Positions 41,191 through 51,647 of a DNA stretch of 64,000 bases are shown piece after piece (position 1 is the stretch's first letter; each line of letters opens with the position of its first letter). The stretch spans positions 54,831 through 118,830 of the forward strand of contig NZ_JXLB01000009.1 in assembly GCF_001886195.1 (NCBI RefSeq), in the 5' to 3' direction. The DNA comes from Enterococcus ratti (GTDB taxonomy: Bacteria; Bacillota; Bacilli; Lactobacillales; Enterococcaceae). The notes beneath the pieces were generated by a model, which was not told where the DNA came from, made no database searches, and saw only the letters and a list, made by a program, of their open reading frames with translations. The position numbers and the translations under genes are program-made.

Positions 41191-43422
41191 ATGGAACAAT
41201 GGAAGGGCTTTAAAGGAAGCAAATGGAAAGAAGGTGTAGACACTAGAGATTTTATTCAAAATAACTACACTGAATATCGTGGAGACGATAGCTTTTTAGA
41301 AAAACCAACAGAAGCAACAGAAAAATTATGGGAAGAATTACAAAAACTAAATGATATCCAATTTGAGCGCAACGGTGTCTATGATATGGATACAGAAATT
41401 GTTTCAACTATTACTTCGCATGATGCGGGGTATTTAGATAAAGATTTAGAAAAAATTGTTGGTTTGCAAACGGATAAACCGTTGAAACAAGCGTTTATGC
41501 CTTTTGGCGGTATCAACATGGCAAATAATGCGTTAACAAGCAATGGCTATACACCTAACGATGAATTAACACATATCTTTACTGAATGGAGAAAAACGCA
41601 TAATCAAGGAGTATTTGATGCGTATACTGCTGAAATGCGTGCAGCCCGTAAAAACAAGATTATTACTGGACTTCCAGATGCTTATGGTCGTGGTCGTATC
41701 ATTGGCGATTATCGTCGCGTAGCATTATATGGAATTGATTACTTGATGGCACAAAAGAAAAAAGACCACGATATGACAGGTTACCATACGATGAGCGATG
41801 AAGTGATCCGTCTACGCGAAGAAATTACAGAACAATATCGTGCGTTAGCTCAGATGAAAGAAATGGCTGCAAAATATGGCTATGATATTTCTAAACCAGC
41901 TGCAAATGCAAAAGAAGCTGTTCAATGGTTGTATTTCGGTTACCTAGCAGCAATCAAATCACAAAACGGCGCAGCAATGTCTATTGGACGTATTTCTGCT
42001 TTCTTAGATATTTACATTCAACGTGATTTAGACAATGGTGTAATTACAGAAAAAGAAGCTCAAGAACTAATCGATCATTTAGTGATGAAGTTACGCATGG
42101 TAAAATTTGCTCGCACACCGGAATATAATCAATTATTCTCTGGATTTCCGATTTGGGCGACGCTTTCGATTGCTGGTATGGGGTTAGATGGTCGTTCGTT
42201 AGTAACAAAAAATGATTTCCGTCTACTGCATACATTGACAAACATGGGGCCTTCACCAGAACCCAACTTAACTGTTTTGTACTCTGAACATTTACCAGAA
42301 GGATTTAGAACTTATGCAAGTAAAATTGCGATTGAAAGTTCTTCGATCCAGTTTGAAAATGATAATTTGCTTCGCGAACAATGGGGTTCAGATGACTGCG
42401 CAATTGCTTGTTGTGTTTCTGGAACCGTTATTGGGAAAGACATGCAGTTCTTTGGTGCACGTGCCAACTTAGCAAAAGCATTATTGTATGCGATTAATGG
42501 TGGCGTAGATGAAGTAACTGGGGCACAAGTGGGACCGGAATACCGACCAATTACTTCTGATGTTTTAGATTTTGATGAGGTAAAACATAAATATATGAAT
42601 GTGATGGATTGGTTAGCTGAATTATACGTCAATACGTTAAATATTATCCATTATATGCATGACAAATACTCGTATGAAGCGTCGCAACTTGCTTTGATGG
42701 ATTCTAATTTGAAGCGTACGTTTGCTACAGGGATTGCAGGTATTTCACATGCGGCTGACAGTTTAGCAGCAATCAAATATGCACAAGTAAAACCAATTCG
42801 TAATGAAAAAGGAGTAACTGTAGATTTTGAAGTAACTGGCGACTTCCCTAAATATGGAAATGATGATGATCGAGCGGACGAACTAGCAGAATGGATATTA
42901 GAATATTTTATGACTCAAATCAAGCGTCATAAAACATATCGTAATTCAACACCTACCACTTCATTGTTGACTATTACATCAAACGTTGTTTATGGTAAAA
43001 ACACTGGAAATACTCCTGATGGGCGCGAAGCTGGTAAACCTCTTGCTCCCGGAGCAAATCCAAGTTATAACGCTGAACAAAATGGCTTGCTAGCAAGTTT
43101 GAATTCGACTGCTAAAATTAATTATGCTTATGCTCGTGACGGTATTTCTAATACCCAAACAATTAATCCTTCAGGACTTGGAAAAGATGAAGATACTCGA
43201 ATTAGCAATTTGCGCAATGTATTAGATGGTTACTTCTCTAAAGGAGCTTATCATTTAAATGTTAACGTATTTAGCAATGACTTGTTACGTGATGCTATGG
43301 AAAATCCAATGAAATACCCTAATTTAACGATTCGTGTTTCAGGATATGCAGTGAAATTCCGTGACTTGACGAGAGAACAGCAATTAGATGTATTGATGCG
43401 AACTTCTCACAATAGAATGTAA
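41191..43422 (+). CDS. pflB: formate C-acetyltransferase (pyruvate formate-lyase)
   Basis: Glycyl-radical enzyme converting pyruvate and CoA to acetyl-CoA and formate under anaerobiosis. The active-site Cys pair is in [13 protein letters not shown], and the glycyl-radical loop RVSGYAVKF lies 25 residues before the C-terminus. 743 residues, full length. GGGAGGATCATATA precedes the ATG. Its activating enzyme gene lies 240 bases downstream behind a separate terminator, so the two are probably separately transcribed. Confidence 0.97.
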   Translation: MEQWKGFKGSKWKEGVDTRDFIQNNYTEYRGDDSFLEKPTEATEKLWEELQKLNDIQFERNGVYDMDTEIVSTITSHDAGYLDKDLEKIVGLQTDKPLKQAFMPFGGINMANNALTSNGYTPNDELTHIFTEWRKTHNQGVFDAYTAEMRAARKNKIITGLPDAYGRGRIIGDYRRVALYGIDYLMAQKKKDHDMTGYHTMSDEVIRLREEITEQYRALAQMKEMAAKYGYDISKPAANAKEAVQWLYFGYLAAIKSQNGAAMSIGRISAFLDIYIQRDLDNGVITEKEAQELIDHLVMKLRMVKFARTPEYNQLFSGFPIWATLSIAGMGLDGRSLVTKNDFRLLHTLTNMGPSPEPNLTVLYSEHLPEGFRTYASKIAIESSSIQFENDNLLREQWGSDDCAIACCVSGTVIGKDMQFFGARANLAKALLYAINGGVDEVTGAQVGPEYRPITSDVLDFDEVKHKYMNVMDWLAELYVNTLNIIHYMHDKYSYEASQLALMDSNLKRTFATGIAGISHAADSLAAIKYAQVKPIRNEKGVTVDFEVTGDFPKYGNDDDRADELAEWILEYFMTQIKRHKTYRNSTPTTSLLTITSNVVYGKNTGNTPDGREAGKPLAPGANPSYNAEQNGLLASLNSTAKINYAYARDGISNTQTINPSGLGKDEDTRISNLRNVLDGYFSKGAYHLNVNVFSNDLLRDAMENPMKYPNLTIRVSGYAVKFRDLTREQQLDVLMRTSHNRM

Positions 43423-43555
43423 TAAAAAATAGCAAAAAGATTAATCTGTATCAAGAGTGTGGATTACTGCGTACAAAAAATTAGATTCTGTGTTTAAGAA
43501 GGATAAATGTACAAATTTTCGTAAGCTCTTTTAATTAAATACTTTTTGCCCAGTT

Positions 43556-43593
43556 CGAGGGCAGGACAGTACGTGTCCTTGCTCTCGTTTTTT
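43556..43593 (+). terminator. Terminator after pflB
   Basis: Stem CGAGGGCAGGACA (43556-43568) with TGTCCTTGCTCTCG (43574-43587), then TTTTTT. Confidence 0.85.
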
Positions 43594-43659
43594 CATTAGT
43601 AGTAAATAAATTGGGTATATTTTGAAATAAACTGAAATCAAGGAAAAGAAGTGATTCTT

Positions 43660-44421
43660 ATGGAAGAAAAAACAATTGGTTACGTTCATTCGATCGAAAC
43701 ATTCGGTTCTGTTGATGGTCCGGGTATTCGATTTGTTATTTTTATGCAAGGGTGTCGCATGCGTTGCGAATTTTGTCATAATCCTGATACATGGAATATA
43801 GGCGGTGGCAAAGAATATACGGCAGATGAACTGCTAGATCAAGCAGAACGTTATCGTTCTTATTGGGGATCAGAAGGTGGCATCACGGTGAGTGGTGGAG
43901 AACCTTTATTGCAAATTGATTTTTTAATTGAATTATTCAAAAAAGCTCAAGAACGTGGAATACACACTACTTTAGATACATGTGGTAAACCATTTACGCG
44001 TGATGAACCATTCTTTTCTCGCTTTCAAGAATTGATGAAATATACCGAATTGTTACTTTTTGATATTAAACACATTGACAATGAAGAACATAAGAAGTTG
44101 ACACATTGGGGAAACGAAAATATTTTAGAAATGGCTCAGTATCTTTCTACAATTGATAAAGCAGTATGGATCAGGCATGTCTTAGTACCTAAACGCAGTG
44201 ACTATGATGAGTATTTAATTCGCTTGGATAAATTTATTAAGACTTTGTCTAATGTAGCAAAAGTAGAAATTTTGCCTTATCATACAATGGGAAAATACAA
44301 ATGGAAAACACTTGGATTAGACTACCCGTTAGAAGGAATTGAACCACCAACAAAAGAAAGAGTCGAAAATGCTAAACGGCTGCTTCATACAGAAAATTAT
44401 AAGGGATATCTTAAGATGTAG
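43660..44421 (+). CDS. pflA: pyruvate formate-lyase activating enzyme
   Basis: Radical SAM enzyme that installs the glycyl radical on PflB. The 4Fe-4S motif is in GCRMRCEFCHNPDTW (CxxxCxxC), with the SAM-binding GGI TVSGGEPLLQ stretch after it. 253-256 residues, normal. ATG 43660 is the likely start; an in-frame GTG at 43651 has better spacing to AAGGAAAAG and cannot be ruled out. Confidence 0.95.
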   Translation: MEEKTIGYVHSIETFGSVDGPGIRFVIFMQGCRMRCEFCHNPDTWNIGGGKEYTADELLDQAERYRSYWGSEGGITVSGGEPLLQIDFLIELFKKAQERGIHTTLDTCGKPFTRDEPFFSRFQELMKYTELLLFDIKHIDNEEHKKLTHWGNENILEMAQYLSTIDKAVWIRHVLVPKRSDYDEYLIRLDKFIKTLSNVAKVEILPYHTMGKYKWKTLGLDYPLEGIEPPTKERVENAKRLLHTENYKGYLKM

Positions 44422-44423
44422 TA

Positions 44424-44467
44424 AAAAACGGAAAAAGAAGATAAGTATTGCTTCTTTTCCGTTTTTT
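44424..44467 (+). terminator. Terminator between pflA and ppaC
   Basis: Long stem AAAAACGGAAAAAGAAG (44424-44440) with CTTCTTTTCCGTTTTTT (44451-44467). Confidence 0.85.
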
Positions 44468-44507
44468 GCTATTATTAAATAGGAGAAATCACAAAGGAGC
44501 GAGATAC

Positions 44508-45434
44508 ATGTCAAAAATTTTAGTTTTTGGTCACCAAAATCCAGATACTGATGCTATTGGAGCGGCAATCGCCTTTTCCTATTTGCAAAATCAATTAGGA
44601 AAAGAAACAGAAGCTGTGGCTTTAGGTACTCCTAACGAGGAAACACAATATGCGCTAAATTTCTTTAAACTTGCTACACCTCGTGTAGTCCGTTCGATCA
44701 AAGAAGAAGGGGCACAAGTTATGCTGGTGGACCACAATGAATTTCAACAAAGTATATCGGATATCGCAGAAGCTGAAATTTTAGCAGTTGTCGATCATCA
44801 TCGCATTGCGAATTTTGAAACAGCAAATCCACTTTACTATCGTGCAGAACCGGTTGGCTGCACGAGCACAATCATCTTGAAATTATATAAAGAAAAGCAA
44901 ATAGAAATTCCTAAAGAAATAGCTGGGATCATGCTATCTGCTATTTTATCAGATACGTTGTTATTGAAATCTCCAACTTGTACATCAGAAGATGAAGCAG
45001 CAGCCAAAGAGCTTGCAGCGATTGCTTGTGTTGATTTGACAAGTTATGGATTAGAAATGTTAAAAGCGGGAACGAATCTTAGTGATAAAACAGCGGCTGT
45101 GTTACTTGACCTTGATGCAAAAAGTTTTCCAATGGGCAGTTCAAATGTACGAATTGCACAAGTCAATACAGTCGACCTTAATGAAGTGATGATGCGTCAA
45201 AAGGAATTAGAAGAAGCAATGACTAATGAAATGTCTAAAAATGGGTATGACTTGTTTATTCTGATCGTGACAAACATTTTAGATAGTGATTCTGAGCTTT
45301 TAGTAGCTGGTCGAGAATTGGAAAAAGTAGAAGAAGCTTTCAAAGTCCAATTAATGAACAACCGTGCATTATTAAAAGGGGTCGTTTCACGTAAAAAACA
45401 AGTAGTGCCACAATTAACAGCAGTCTTTAATTAA
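44508..45434 (+). CDS. ppaC: manganese-dependent inorganic pyrophosphatase
   Basis: DHH-family enzyme hydrolysing pyrophosphate. The metal-binding motifs are [13 protein letters not shown] (residues ~7-19) and VDHHR (~96-100), with the C-terminal DHHA2 domain containing SRKKQVVP. 308 residues from ATG 44508, which has AAAGGAGCGAG upstream; the longer open frame is not used because it runs through the pflA terminator. Confidence 0.95.
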   Translation: MSKILVFGHQNPDTDAIGAAIAFSYLQNQLGKETEAVALGTPNEETQYALNFFKLATPRVVRSIKEEGAQVMLVDHNEFQQSISDIAEAEILAVVDHHRIANFETANPLYYRAEPVGCTSTIILKLYKEKQIEIPKEIAGIMLSAILSDTLLLKSPTCTSEDEAAAKELAAIACVDLTSYGLEMLKAGTNLSDKTAAVLLDLDAKSFPMGSSNVRIAQVNTVDLNEVMMRQKELEEAMTNEMSKNGYDLFILIVTNILDSDSELLVAGRELEKVEEAFKVQLMNNRALLKGVVSRKKQVVPQLTAVFN

Positions 45435-45501
45435 GCTTTTAAGAAAGAACAGGAATGTCAGCCAAGCGTAAAATAAATATTGGGCTGGATTCCTTCATGC
45501 A

Positions 45502-45545
45502 AAAGAGGTAAGGTAAAGTCAACTAGACGTTTATCCTACCTCTTT
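45502..45545 (+). terminator. Terminator after ppaC
   Basis: Stem 45502-45517 with 45530-45545 (AAAGAGGTA.../...TACCTCTTT), two mismatched or wobble positions. Confidence 0.65.
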
Positions 45546-45586
45546 CATTTACAGTAAATAAAAATATTGAAATGAGAAGGAAAAAA

Positions 45587-46459
45587 ATGAACTATTTTTA
45601 TTCAAAAAATAAACAAAAGTCAATCGAAAAATTAGTTAAACACTCGTTTTTCTCATTATTCATTGCTTATATGCAGCAACACCAAAACGAGGACGTTATC
45701 TTAAGAGACTTAAAAAAAGCGTTTTCTAATCAAAAGATCGAGTCTTTTATAGAAGACCTTATTACAGAAAAATTATTAATTCGCAACAATCGACGGTATA
45801 GTTTAAATTTTTCGATATTTGATGAAGGTGAATTTCAAGAAGAAATTAAGAAAAATGTAGCGCTTATTTTGCAATGGTTACTTCCTATGAAACAAGAAGA
45901 AAGACAATACGTTATGGGAGAAGAAATTTGGCGTGCATGTTTTGAAGAAGAAGCAGATTATTTCTATGGAACAACTGTAGATTTTACTTCAATAAATAAA
46001 CAAGTATCTGGTAATAAGACCTATCAATTTGTCTCTTTAAACAGTCAAACAACTTTGCCTTTTTCTCTTGCCAATTATTTTTACTTACAAAAAAAACAAT
46101 TTCCACTGCCACCCAAATTTTTAAATTTAGCTCATCTAATTGGAGATGTTAATGAAATGTATTATTTCGATCAAGTAGAAGTAATAATTGAGCACATTCA
46201 AGCTAAAAAATATAAAAAACGACGTCCAAGCATCTTTTTTGATTCTTTAATCCTTACCAATACAATTAAAAGCATTGCTCCTGAAGAAGGCTATCAATTA
46301 GCAATCCCATTAATTGATGCACCAAAAAAAACAAAGGATTTTCCAAAAATAAAATTAAACCGAACAGCTGCAGAAAATGCATACATAAAAAGAAGTGTGT
46401 ATGAGCAATTATTTAAAGAACTTTCACTGTCAGATGTTTCTTATATACGTAAAATATAA
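45587..46459 (+). CDS. DUF1803-like conserved protein of unknown function
   Basis: 290-residue soluble protein. The N-terminal part (KLVKHSFFSLFIAYMQQHQ, VILRDLKKAF, LLIRNNRRYSLNF) resembles DUF1803 proteins of streptococci and enterococci, which are often encoded near the PFL-activating gene, as here. This is my recollection of the family, not a search result. No catalytic motif is visible. I chose ATG 45587 because GAGAAGG lies 6 bases upstream; an in-frame ATG at 45572 has none. A bidirectional terminator follows. Confidence 0.6.
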   Translation: MNYFYSKNKQKSIEKLVKHSFFSLFIAYMQQHQNEDVILRDLKKAFSNQKIESFIEDLITEKLLIRNNRRYSLNFSIFDEGEFQEEIKKNVALILQWLLPMKQEERQYVMGEEIWRACFEEEADYFYGTTVDFTSINKQVSGNKTYQFVSLNSQTTLPFSLANYFYLQKKQFPLPPKFLNLAHLIGDVNEMYYFDQVEVIIEHIQAKKYKKRRPSIFFDSLILTNTIKSIAPEEGYQLAIPLIDAPKKTKDFPKIKLNRTAAENAYIKRSVYEQLFKELSLSDVSYIRKI

Positions 46460-46462
46460 AAT

Positions 46463-46512
46463 AAAAAACAGTTCAAGACATTTAAATAATTCTGTCTTGA
46501 ACTGTTTTTTTT
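46463..46512. terminator. Bidirectional terminator between convergent genes
   Basis: 18-bp stem 46463-46480 with 46493-46510 with A and T runs on the two sides. Confidence 0.88.
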
Positions 46513-47108
46513 ATCTTCCACATCATATATCCGAGATATAAAATAAACAGCAGTTCTAATACATTACTTGTTATTTGAATGTAGGCGGGATCAAAAGATG
46601 GCGCTAATGCAAGGATAAGAAAAGAAAAAACACTATAGCCAAAACAAAAAAATGGAACGACTGATGTAAAAAATGATAGGCGTAATTTTTTGAATAGCAA
46701 AGAAAAAATAAAATAGGTGAAAATAGATAAAATGACAACTAAGCCATTTAGAATAAAAAAGAATAGCGAGTTTTGATTAAATGAATAAAATAGAGCAGTG
46801 AATAAAGACAATGATTTTAGTATGATCAAAATAATGGTAGCTTCATTCATCATTGTAGGTAATTGATCCATCATCACGACTCTAAAAGATAATGAAAAAA
46901 TAAAGCCGAAAAATAATGAAAGTGTTAATAAAAATTGACTTTCATCCCACTTATTTAGGCTTGAATGATCCCATAGCAACCAGCCGAAGGAATTACATGG
47001 TGTATTAGAGACTCGAAAATAAGAATAGCAAAAAAATAAAAAGAGTGTCAATAAAGCAAAAATAGTTCCGACGAGTAAAAATATCATGGTTTTTTGTTTT
47101 GTTTCCAT
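46482..47108 (-). CDS. Multi-pass membrane protein of unknown function
   Basis: 208 residues with about six hydrophobic segments and little else; a CNSFGWLLWDHSS loop follows the first segment, and the C-terminus is short and basic. AGGAGAACCT precedes the ATG on the minus strand. The 3' end shares the terminator with the convergent DUF1803-like gene. I do not recognise the family. Confidence 0.65.
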   Translation of the reverse strand: METKQKTMIFLLVGTIFALLTLFLFFCYSYFRVSNTPCNSFGWLLWDHSSLNKWDESQFLLTLSLFFGFIFSLSFRVVMMDQLPTMMNEATIILIILKSLSLFTALFYSFNQNSLFFFILNGLVVILSIFTYFIFSLLFKKLRLSFFTSVVPFFCFGYSVFSFLILALAPSFDPAYIQITSNVLELLFILYLGYMMWKIKKTVQDRII

Positions 47109-47246
47109 AGGTTCTCCTGATCAAAATAATAGTAATAATGATATATGATAACAAATTAATGAGTAAAAGTCGATATTTTTTAATAAAAATAATAATAAAT
47201 AGATATTTTTTAATATAAATTTCATTTTTTAGATTTGTATAAAAAA

Positions 47247-47789
47247 TTATGTGGACTGACGTTTCCGTACTTTTTTTGTCCAAAAACCTCCAGAAATATA
47301 TTTTGGTTCGTAAGAGATGATGAAAGCGTGTGGCTCTATTTTCTTGATTAAATGGTAAAGTTCTCTTTCATTTTTACGAGGAGAGAGTATTTCTAAAATC
47401 ACTCGTTCTCCTTCTAATCCTTGAGCGGCACTTTGAGTCACACCGTAACCATGTTGTCTCAAAATATTGGGAAGATTTTGATCTACTGGACTATTTGCTG
47501 GCAAAATACTTGTGACCATAATATAACCAAGGGCTAATTTGTCTTCGATGACTATTCCTACGCTAATTCCTGTAGCATAACCTAATGCGTAAACAAATAA
47601 GTTTAAAGGATTATCTAAACGATCTAGCACTAGCGATAAACCAACGATATAAATGATGATTTCTACCATACTAACTAATGGCGCAATTAGGCGGTATCCT
47701 TTCATCGTTAACATAAATCTGAGGGTATTTAAGGTGATATAGGCAAAATTAATAAGAAAAATCGTACCTAACATTTGAATATTAATCAT
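47247..47789 (-). CDS. DUF2179/UPF0316 (YebE-like) membrane protein
   Basis: 180 residues: three N-terminal hydrophobic segments (NFAYITLNTLRFMLTMKG, then a VEIIIYIVGLSLVL stretch and a YALGYATGISVGIVIEDKLA stretch) followed by a soluble domain of the DUF2179 type (QHGYGVTQSAAQGLEGERVILEI, IEPHAFIISYEPKYISGGFW). The layout matches UPF0316 proteins, function unknown. GGAG lies about 8 bases upstream of the ATG on the minus strand. The following membrane-protein gene is 138 bases downstream on the same strand. Confidence 0.8.
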   Translation of the reverse strand: MINIQMLGTIFLINFAYITLNTLRFMLTMKGYRLIAPLVSMVEIIIYIVGLSLVLDRLDNPLNLFVYALGYATGISVGIVIEDKLALGYIMVTSILPANSPVDQNLPNILRQHGYGVTQSAAQGLEGERVILEILSPRKNERELYHLIKKIEPHAFIISYEPKYISGGFWTKKVRKRQST

Positions 47790-47915
47790 ATAATATACTC
47801 CTTTTCTATTACTTCCATTTAATGATATCAGAAAAAATTAAAATATAAGTCTTCTTTTGTTTTAAAAAATGATAAAAAGATTATAATTAGATTATAAAGA
47901 AAGTTGGTGAGACAT

Positions 47916-48305
47916 ATGAAAACAACAAACTACACGATAGGAATTACTCATATTCTAAGTATTGTCATTTGCAGCTATTTAGATTTATATTCTATTCAAC
48001 AGCCTATTGTAGCCAATTCTATTATCTTTTCAATTTCGTTGACAGATAGCTTAATTTTAAGTATTCTTCTATTTTCTATTATATTTATAGGGAATATTTT
48101 TGGAAGCATTGCAAGCTTTTTGAATTTCTCTATTTCCCCGTTACTCTCGCTAAGCTTAGGATTGGTGGGAATTTGTGGGCTCCTTTTATTTTCAAAAGCA
48201 ATCAATGCGTTTTGGATTTTTTTTGGCGTAATCAGTTTATTTCAAATAATCATTAGCACATGGGAATTATTCCGTTCACTTATTTTGATGAAGATAAATG
48301 AATAG
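47916..48305 (+). CDS. Small four-helix membrane protein of unknown function
   Basis: 129 residues with about four hydrophobic segments separated by very short loops. GGTGAG precedes ATG 47916; an in-frame TTG at 47904 is less likely. It is divergent from the UPF0316 gene, with about 126 bases between the starts. The family is not recognised. Confidence 0.6.
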   Translation: MKTTNYTIGITHILSIVICSYLDLYSIQQPIVANSIIFSISLTDSLILSILLFSIIFIGNIFGSIASFLNFSISPLLSLSLGLVGICGLLLFSKAINAFWIFFGVISLFQIIISTWELFRSLILMKINE

Positions 48306-48643
48306 CTAATCAAAGAGTTTAATTAATTGTTATTAGAAGTAGTATTAAATGTATGAAGGGAAAATTTTCTATAGCTATTAATGGTTACAATTTACGATAA
48401 AGAACTTGTATATTGGTAAACAATTTTATGTATAAACTATGAACAATAAATCGTAGTAAAACAACGAGTAAAATAAACAGTTGCTTGGATTTTTTTGCTT
48501 AGTTTTTAAAATGGTTTGAAAAATAGGTGAATTTAATGAGGGTGTTAAAGAAATAGAAAAGTTTTGCCATTTAAAAAAGATACTGTTTATAAATTTTAGT
48601 TGATTTTTAAATGGCAAAAATTAAAAAGTTTTTGGACAGTCTT
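48306..48643 (-). other. Intergenic region downstream of the pgdA-like gene
   Basis: About 340 AT-rich bases. Its only clear structure is the perfect 16-bp inverted repeat at 48562-48619. No coding frame was recognised. Confidence 0.5.
48562..48619 (-). terminator. Perfect 16-bp hairpin after the pgdA-like gene
   Basis: TTTTGCCATTTAAAAA (48562-48577) and its exact complement (48604-48619), 26-base loop, 25 bases past the stop on the minus strand, with a T-rich tail (CTTTTCTATTTCTTT). Confidence 0.7.
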
Positions 48644-50185
48644 TTAATCTACGATTCTTTTGTCATTCATACCAAAATATTGATACAATGGTTTTTGTTT
48701 TCCTGACAAGAGCTGATTGATCGTCACAAATTCATATCCTTTATTTTTTAATATAGTGATCAATCTCGGTACAGCTATTACAGATTCCCGATGGATATCG
48801 TGAAGTAAAATGATTGCACCATTATAGATAGGTTGGTTGAGAATATTTTTAATTGTTGCATCAGAATTTCTTAGTTTCCAATCTTGTGAATCAATAGCCC
48901 ATTGAACAATTGGCATGCCAATTGTTTCTGCACTACTTTTATCAATTGCACCATAAGGAGGACGGATATTCTGAGGTAATACTCCCGTTGCTTTGAAAAT
49001 TGCTTTGTTTGTTTTATTTATCTCATTTTGTAAGCTGTCTTTAGGCAGCGTATTCAATTGTGGATGAGAATAGGAGTGACTTGCAATTTCATGTCCTTCT
49101 TCATGTACTTGTTTTGCAACGTGAGGATTTTGTTCGACCATCTGTCCTAACATAAAGAAGGTAGCTTTGACATTCTCTTTTTTTAATATATTTAATAAAT
49201 CAAGTGTTGAGCTATTATTAGGGCCATCATCAAAGGTAAGAGCAACATATTTTTTATTTTTATTTAATGTAGGAAATGCATCTTTTATACTTTCAGAAGA
49301 AACAAGTTCTGTATTGATGAATGGAGCAATATCTTTGTATTTTAAAGTGACTTTCGTCGTTCCAGTTTTATTTTTTTTTAAGTTGATTGTTAGTTCAGTA
49401 GGAGTGTAAGTCATCTTATTGTCGTAAGAAATTCGATCCATAGTTAAAACAGCATCAATGATTTTTTCTGGTTCTTTTGTATTATTGAGTATTGTTTGTT
49501 GAATCACTTGTTGAATGCCTAAAAGACCTTCTTCATCTGGAATCAAATCTCTAGTTGTAATTTCTTTGCCAGTTTTTTTAGAAACATAAATAGATTTCTC
49601 TGAAATGCTATCTGATTTATGAAAATGTTCTTTATTACGATCCCAGACGAAACTAATTGCTTCAATTTGATAATTTTCAGCTTTCGAAGAAATTGTCGTT
49701 ATTTTTATTTTTGCAATTGTAAGAACCTCTTTTTTGTTATGTTTACTATGTTGCTTTTGTGCTAGTTTTTTTAGTGTTTGGTTCACATTTTTAAAAGGAA
49801 TATTATTTTCGTTACTTGGAGAGTAAATTAGACATTTATTTTTTCCGTCACTTACGGTGTCTATTTTTACAGAAATGCCATTTTGCTCTTGTTCCTTTTG
49901 TATTGAGGCAATCAGTTCCTTTGTAGCGACTTCATATTTTGCGTGGGCTTTTGCTTCTTGTTGTTTTAATGTGTAGATAATATAACCACCTGTAGCAATG
50001 ATTATTAGAGTAAGTGCAATAAGTAATGAGAAGATGTACTTTCTATAAGCTAAATTTCTCTTTGTCATTTTTGCTTTTGTGCGTTCTTTTGATACTGTAT
50101 CATTTAGTTGATCCGATTTTTTATAAGTATTAAGGGTTTGTTTATGACGTTGACTACGACGTACATAGGTTTTTTTATCAGGCAT
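48644..50185 (-). CDS. pgdA: PgdA-like polysaccharide deacetylase (NodB domain)
   Basis: Membrane-anchored extracellular enzyme predicted to remove N-acetyl groups from peptidoglycan GlcNAc, which gives lysozyme resistance. A basic cytoplasmic N-terminus of ~45 residues is followed by a transmembrane segment (~50-71), an accessory domain (~100-310) and the NodB domain. In the last, TFDDGP, HSYSHP (metal His pair), RPPYGA and ILLHDIH are intact. 513 residues, similar to the three-part PgdA of pneumococcus. GGAGG lies upstream of the ATG on the minus strand. Transcribed alone. It could also act on another wall polymer. Confidence 0.87.
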   Translation of the reverse strand: MPDKKTYVRRSQRHKQTLNTYKKSDQLNDTVSKERTKAKMTKRNLAYRKYIFSLLIALTLIIIATGGYIIYTLKQQEAKAHAKYEVATKELIASIQKEQEQNGISVKIDTVSDGKNKCLIYSPSNENNIPFKNVNQTLKKLAQKQHSKHNKKEVLTIAKIKITTISSKAENYQIEAISFVWDRNKEHFHKSDSISEKSIYVSKKTGKEITTRDLIPDEEGLLGIQQVIQQTILNNTKEPEKIIDAVLTMDRISYDNKMTYTPTELTINLKKNKTGTTKVTLKYKDIAPFINTELVSSESIKDAFPTLNKNKKYVALTFDDGPNNSSTLDLLNILKKENVKATFFMLGQMVEQNPHVAKQVHEEGHEIASHSYSHPQLNTLPKDSLQNEINKTNKAIFKATGVLPQNIRPPYGAIDKSSAETIGMPIVQWAIDSQDWKLRNSDATIKNILNQPIYNGAIILLHDIHRESVIAVPRLITILKNKGYEFVTINQLLSGKQKPLYQYFGMNDKRIVD

Positions 50186-50862
50186 ATAGTTTTTCCTCCA
50201 ACTGTTATTACAAAGTAGATGAAATGTCTCTTATAAGGAGTTTTCTTAGAAGATTTAAAGAAAAATGTAAAAATTTTTTATCCAACTTTTTCTTTCAAGG
50301 AAATGATATCATCCAATCTCTATATTTCTTATTGATTGCGTTATTATTCGATTCGTAAAGCTTAATTTTTTTAAATATTTTATTTAAAAAAATCCGAGAT
50401 TTGAAATGACTAAACTTACATTACTAAAGTTTCTGTTGAATGTTCAGATGAGATGATCTGTTGCTGTGATAGAAAGAAGATATTTTGGATTGGTATACTA
50501 AAAAAAGTGTCAGTGATTTTTAATATAATGATAAAAGAGCTAGAAATAAACGATAGTGAAAGAATTTTATAAGGTTATAATAAATAAAATATTTTTTCAT
50601 TTCTATAGTAGGTTGAAGATAGAGTTTATTGTGTAGTAAGTTTTTAATCAACGTAGTCCTTTTCAATATAAAAAATTTTATCAAAAATATAAATTATTGG
50701 GAGGTGTCAGTTTTATCTATAATAATGAATTTGTAGTATTTATGTAAAACGGGACTTTTTTAATGAACAGCAAAGAAGTGAAAGTTGATAGTGGTTACTA
50801 TGGTAAACGAGCAAAGTGTGCTATGATTGAGAAAAGTTTCATTGATGAGAAGGATGATTTAA
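50186..50862. other. Long intergenic region
   Basis: About 680 very AT-rich bases between divergent genes. It should hold both promoters. A 37-codon frame (50763-50876) overlaps the start of the next gene but has no good ribosome binding site. I see no RNA gene. Confidence 0.5.
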
Positions 50863-51576
50863 ATGAAAGAAATTAGACGAAAACATTTTCGTTTTCCGGC
50901 TTATGACGACAAAAGTGGGGTAAAGCTAAAAAAAAATCAAAGACGAATTTTATTTGAGGGGCATGATGATTTAATGAATGAAATGAACAAACAGCCCTTA
51001 TTTGAGCAAATGCAGGAATTTCATTTTGGCGAGTGTTCTGTGAAAGAACAACGAAAGCGTCAAAATCTTCGAAATACAAAAAAAACATCTGTTCAAAAAG
51101 AAATTTTAGTGCAACATAAAGAGAATTTACCTAATTATTATAAGGATAGAAAAACGACTCCTACATCTATTAAAATAAGCAAATCGTCATCAAAATATAA
51201 TAGTCAAGAGAAATCTTTGGATAGTCTAGTATATAGAAAAAATTGTAGAAATACTATTCGTAATCGTTCTTATTTTGTTCCTAAGTATGTACCAGCTTCT
51301 ATAATTCCAGAACCAAAAATACAAAATATTTCAGATGATGAATTAATTCATTCCATGAAAAAGACAAAAGATTCTTATTTGTTATTTGACGATGATTCAA
51401 TACCTTATCAAGAGAAAAAAATTGAAAAAACTTCTGTAAAATTAGGAAATAAATCCGAAAAAAAATCACCTAATCAAAGAAAAAAAGAAAAAAATCACGG
51501 TGTTTTAGAGAGATCATTACAAGGTCTGATTGAAGAACAAGAGAATTCTTTGGGAGAAAATAGTTATTTTAAATAA
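50863..51576 (+). CDS. Basic, low-complexity protein of unknown function
   Basis: 237 residues, strongly basic and rich in Lys, Ser, Asn, Glu and Gln, without hydrophobic segments, so probably cytoplasmic and largely disordered. It starts MKEIRRKHFRFPAYDDKSG. A more ordered-looking part (YFVPKYVPASIIPEPK, then DDELIHSMKKTKDSYLLFDDD) sits in the middle. GAGAAGG precedes the ATG. I do not recognise it. It could be a nucleic-acid- or divisome-binding protein, but there is no motif to prove either. Confidence 0.6.
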   Translation: MKEIRRKHFRFPAYDDKSGVKLKKNQRRILFEGHDDLMNEMNKQPLFEQMQEFHFGECSVKEQRKRQNLRNTKKTSVQKEILVQHKENLPNYYKDRKTTPTSIKISKSSSKYNSQEKSLDSLVYRKNCRNTIRNRSYFVPKYVPASIIPEPKIQNISDDELIHSMKKTKDSYLLFDDDSIPYQEKKIEKTSVKLGNKSEKKSPNQRKKEKNHGVLERSLQGLIEEQENSLGENSYFK

Positions 51577-51647
51577 GAAACAGCCTGAATTTTTCTTTCA
51601 TCAGTTAGACTCAAAAAAGGAAGCAGGAAAAATAATTGAGTAAACAG

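Noticed and set aside
47005..47283. Minus-strand open frame of about 92 codons between two membrane-protein genes
   Set aside because: It overlaps the better supported membrane protein starting at 47108, and has no ribosome binding site.
50763..50876. 37-codon open frame ahead of the unknown basic protein
   Set aside because: Weak ribosome binding site, overlaps the next gene's start, no recognisable features.
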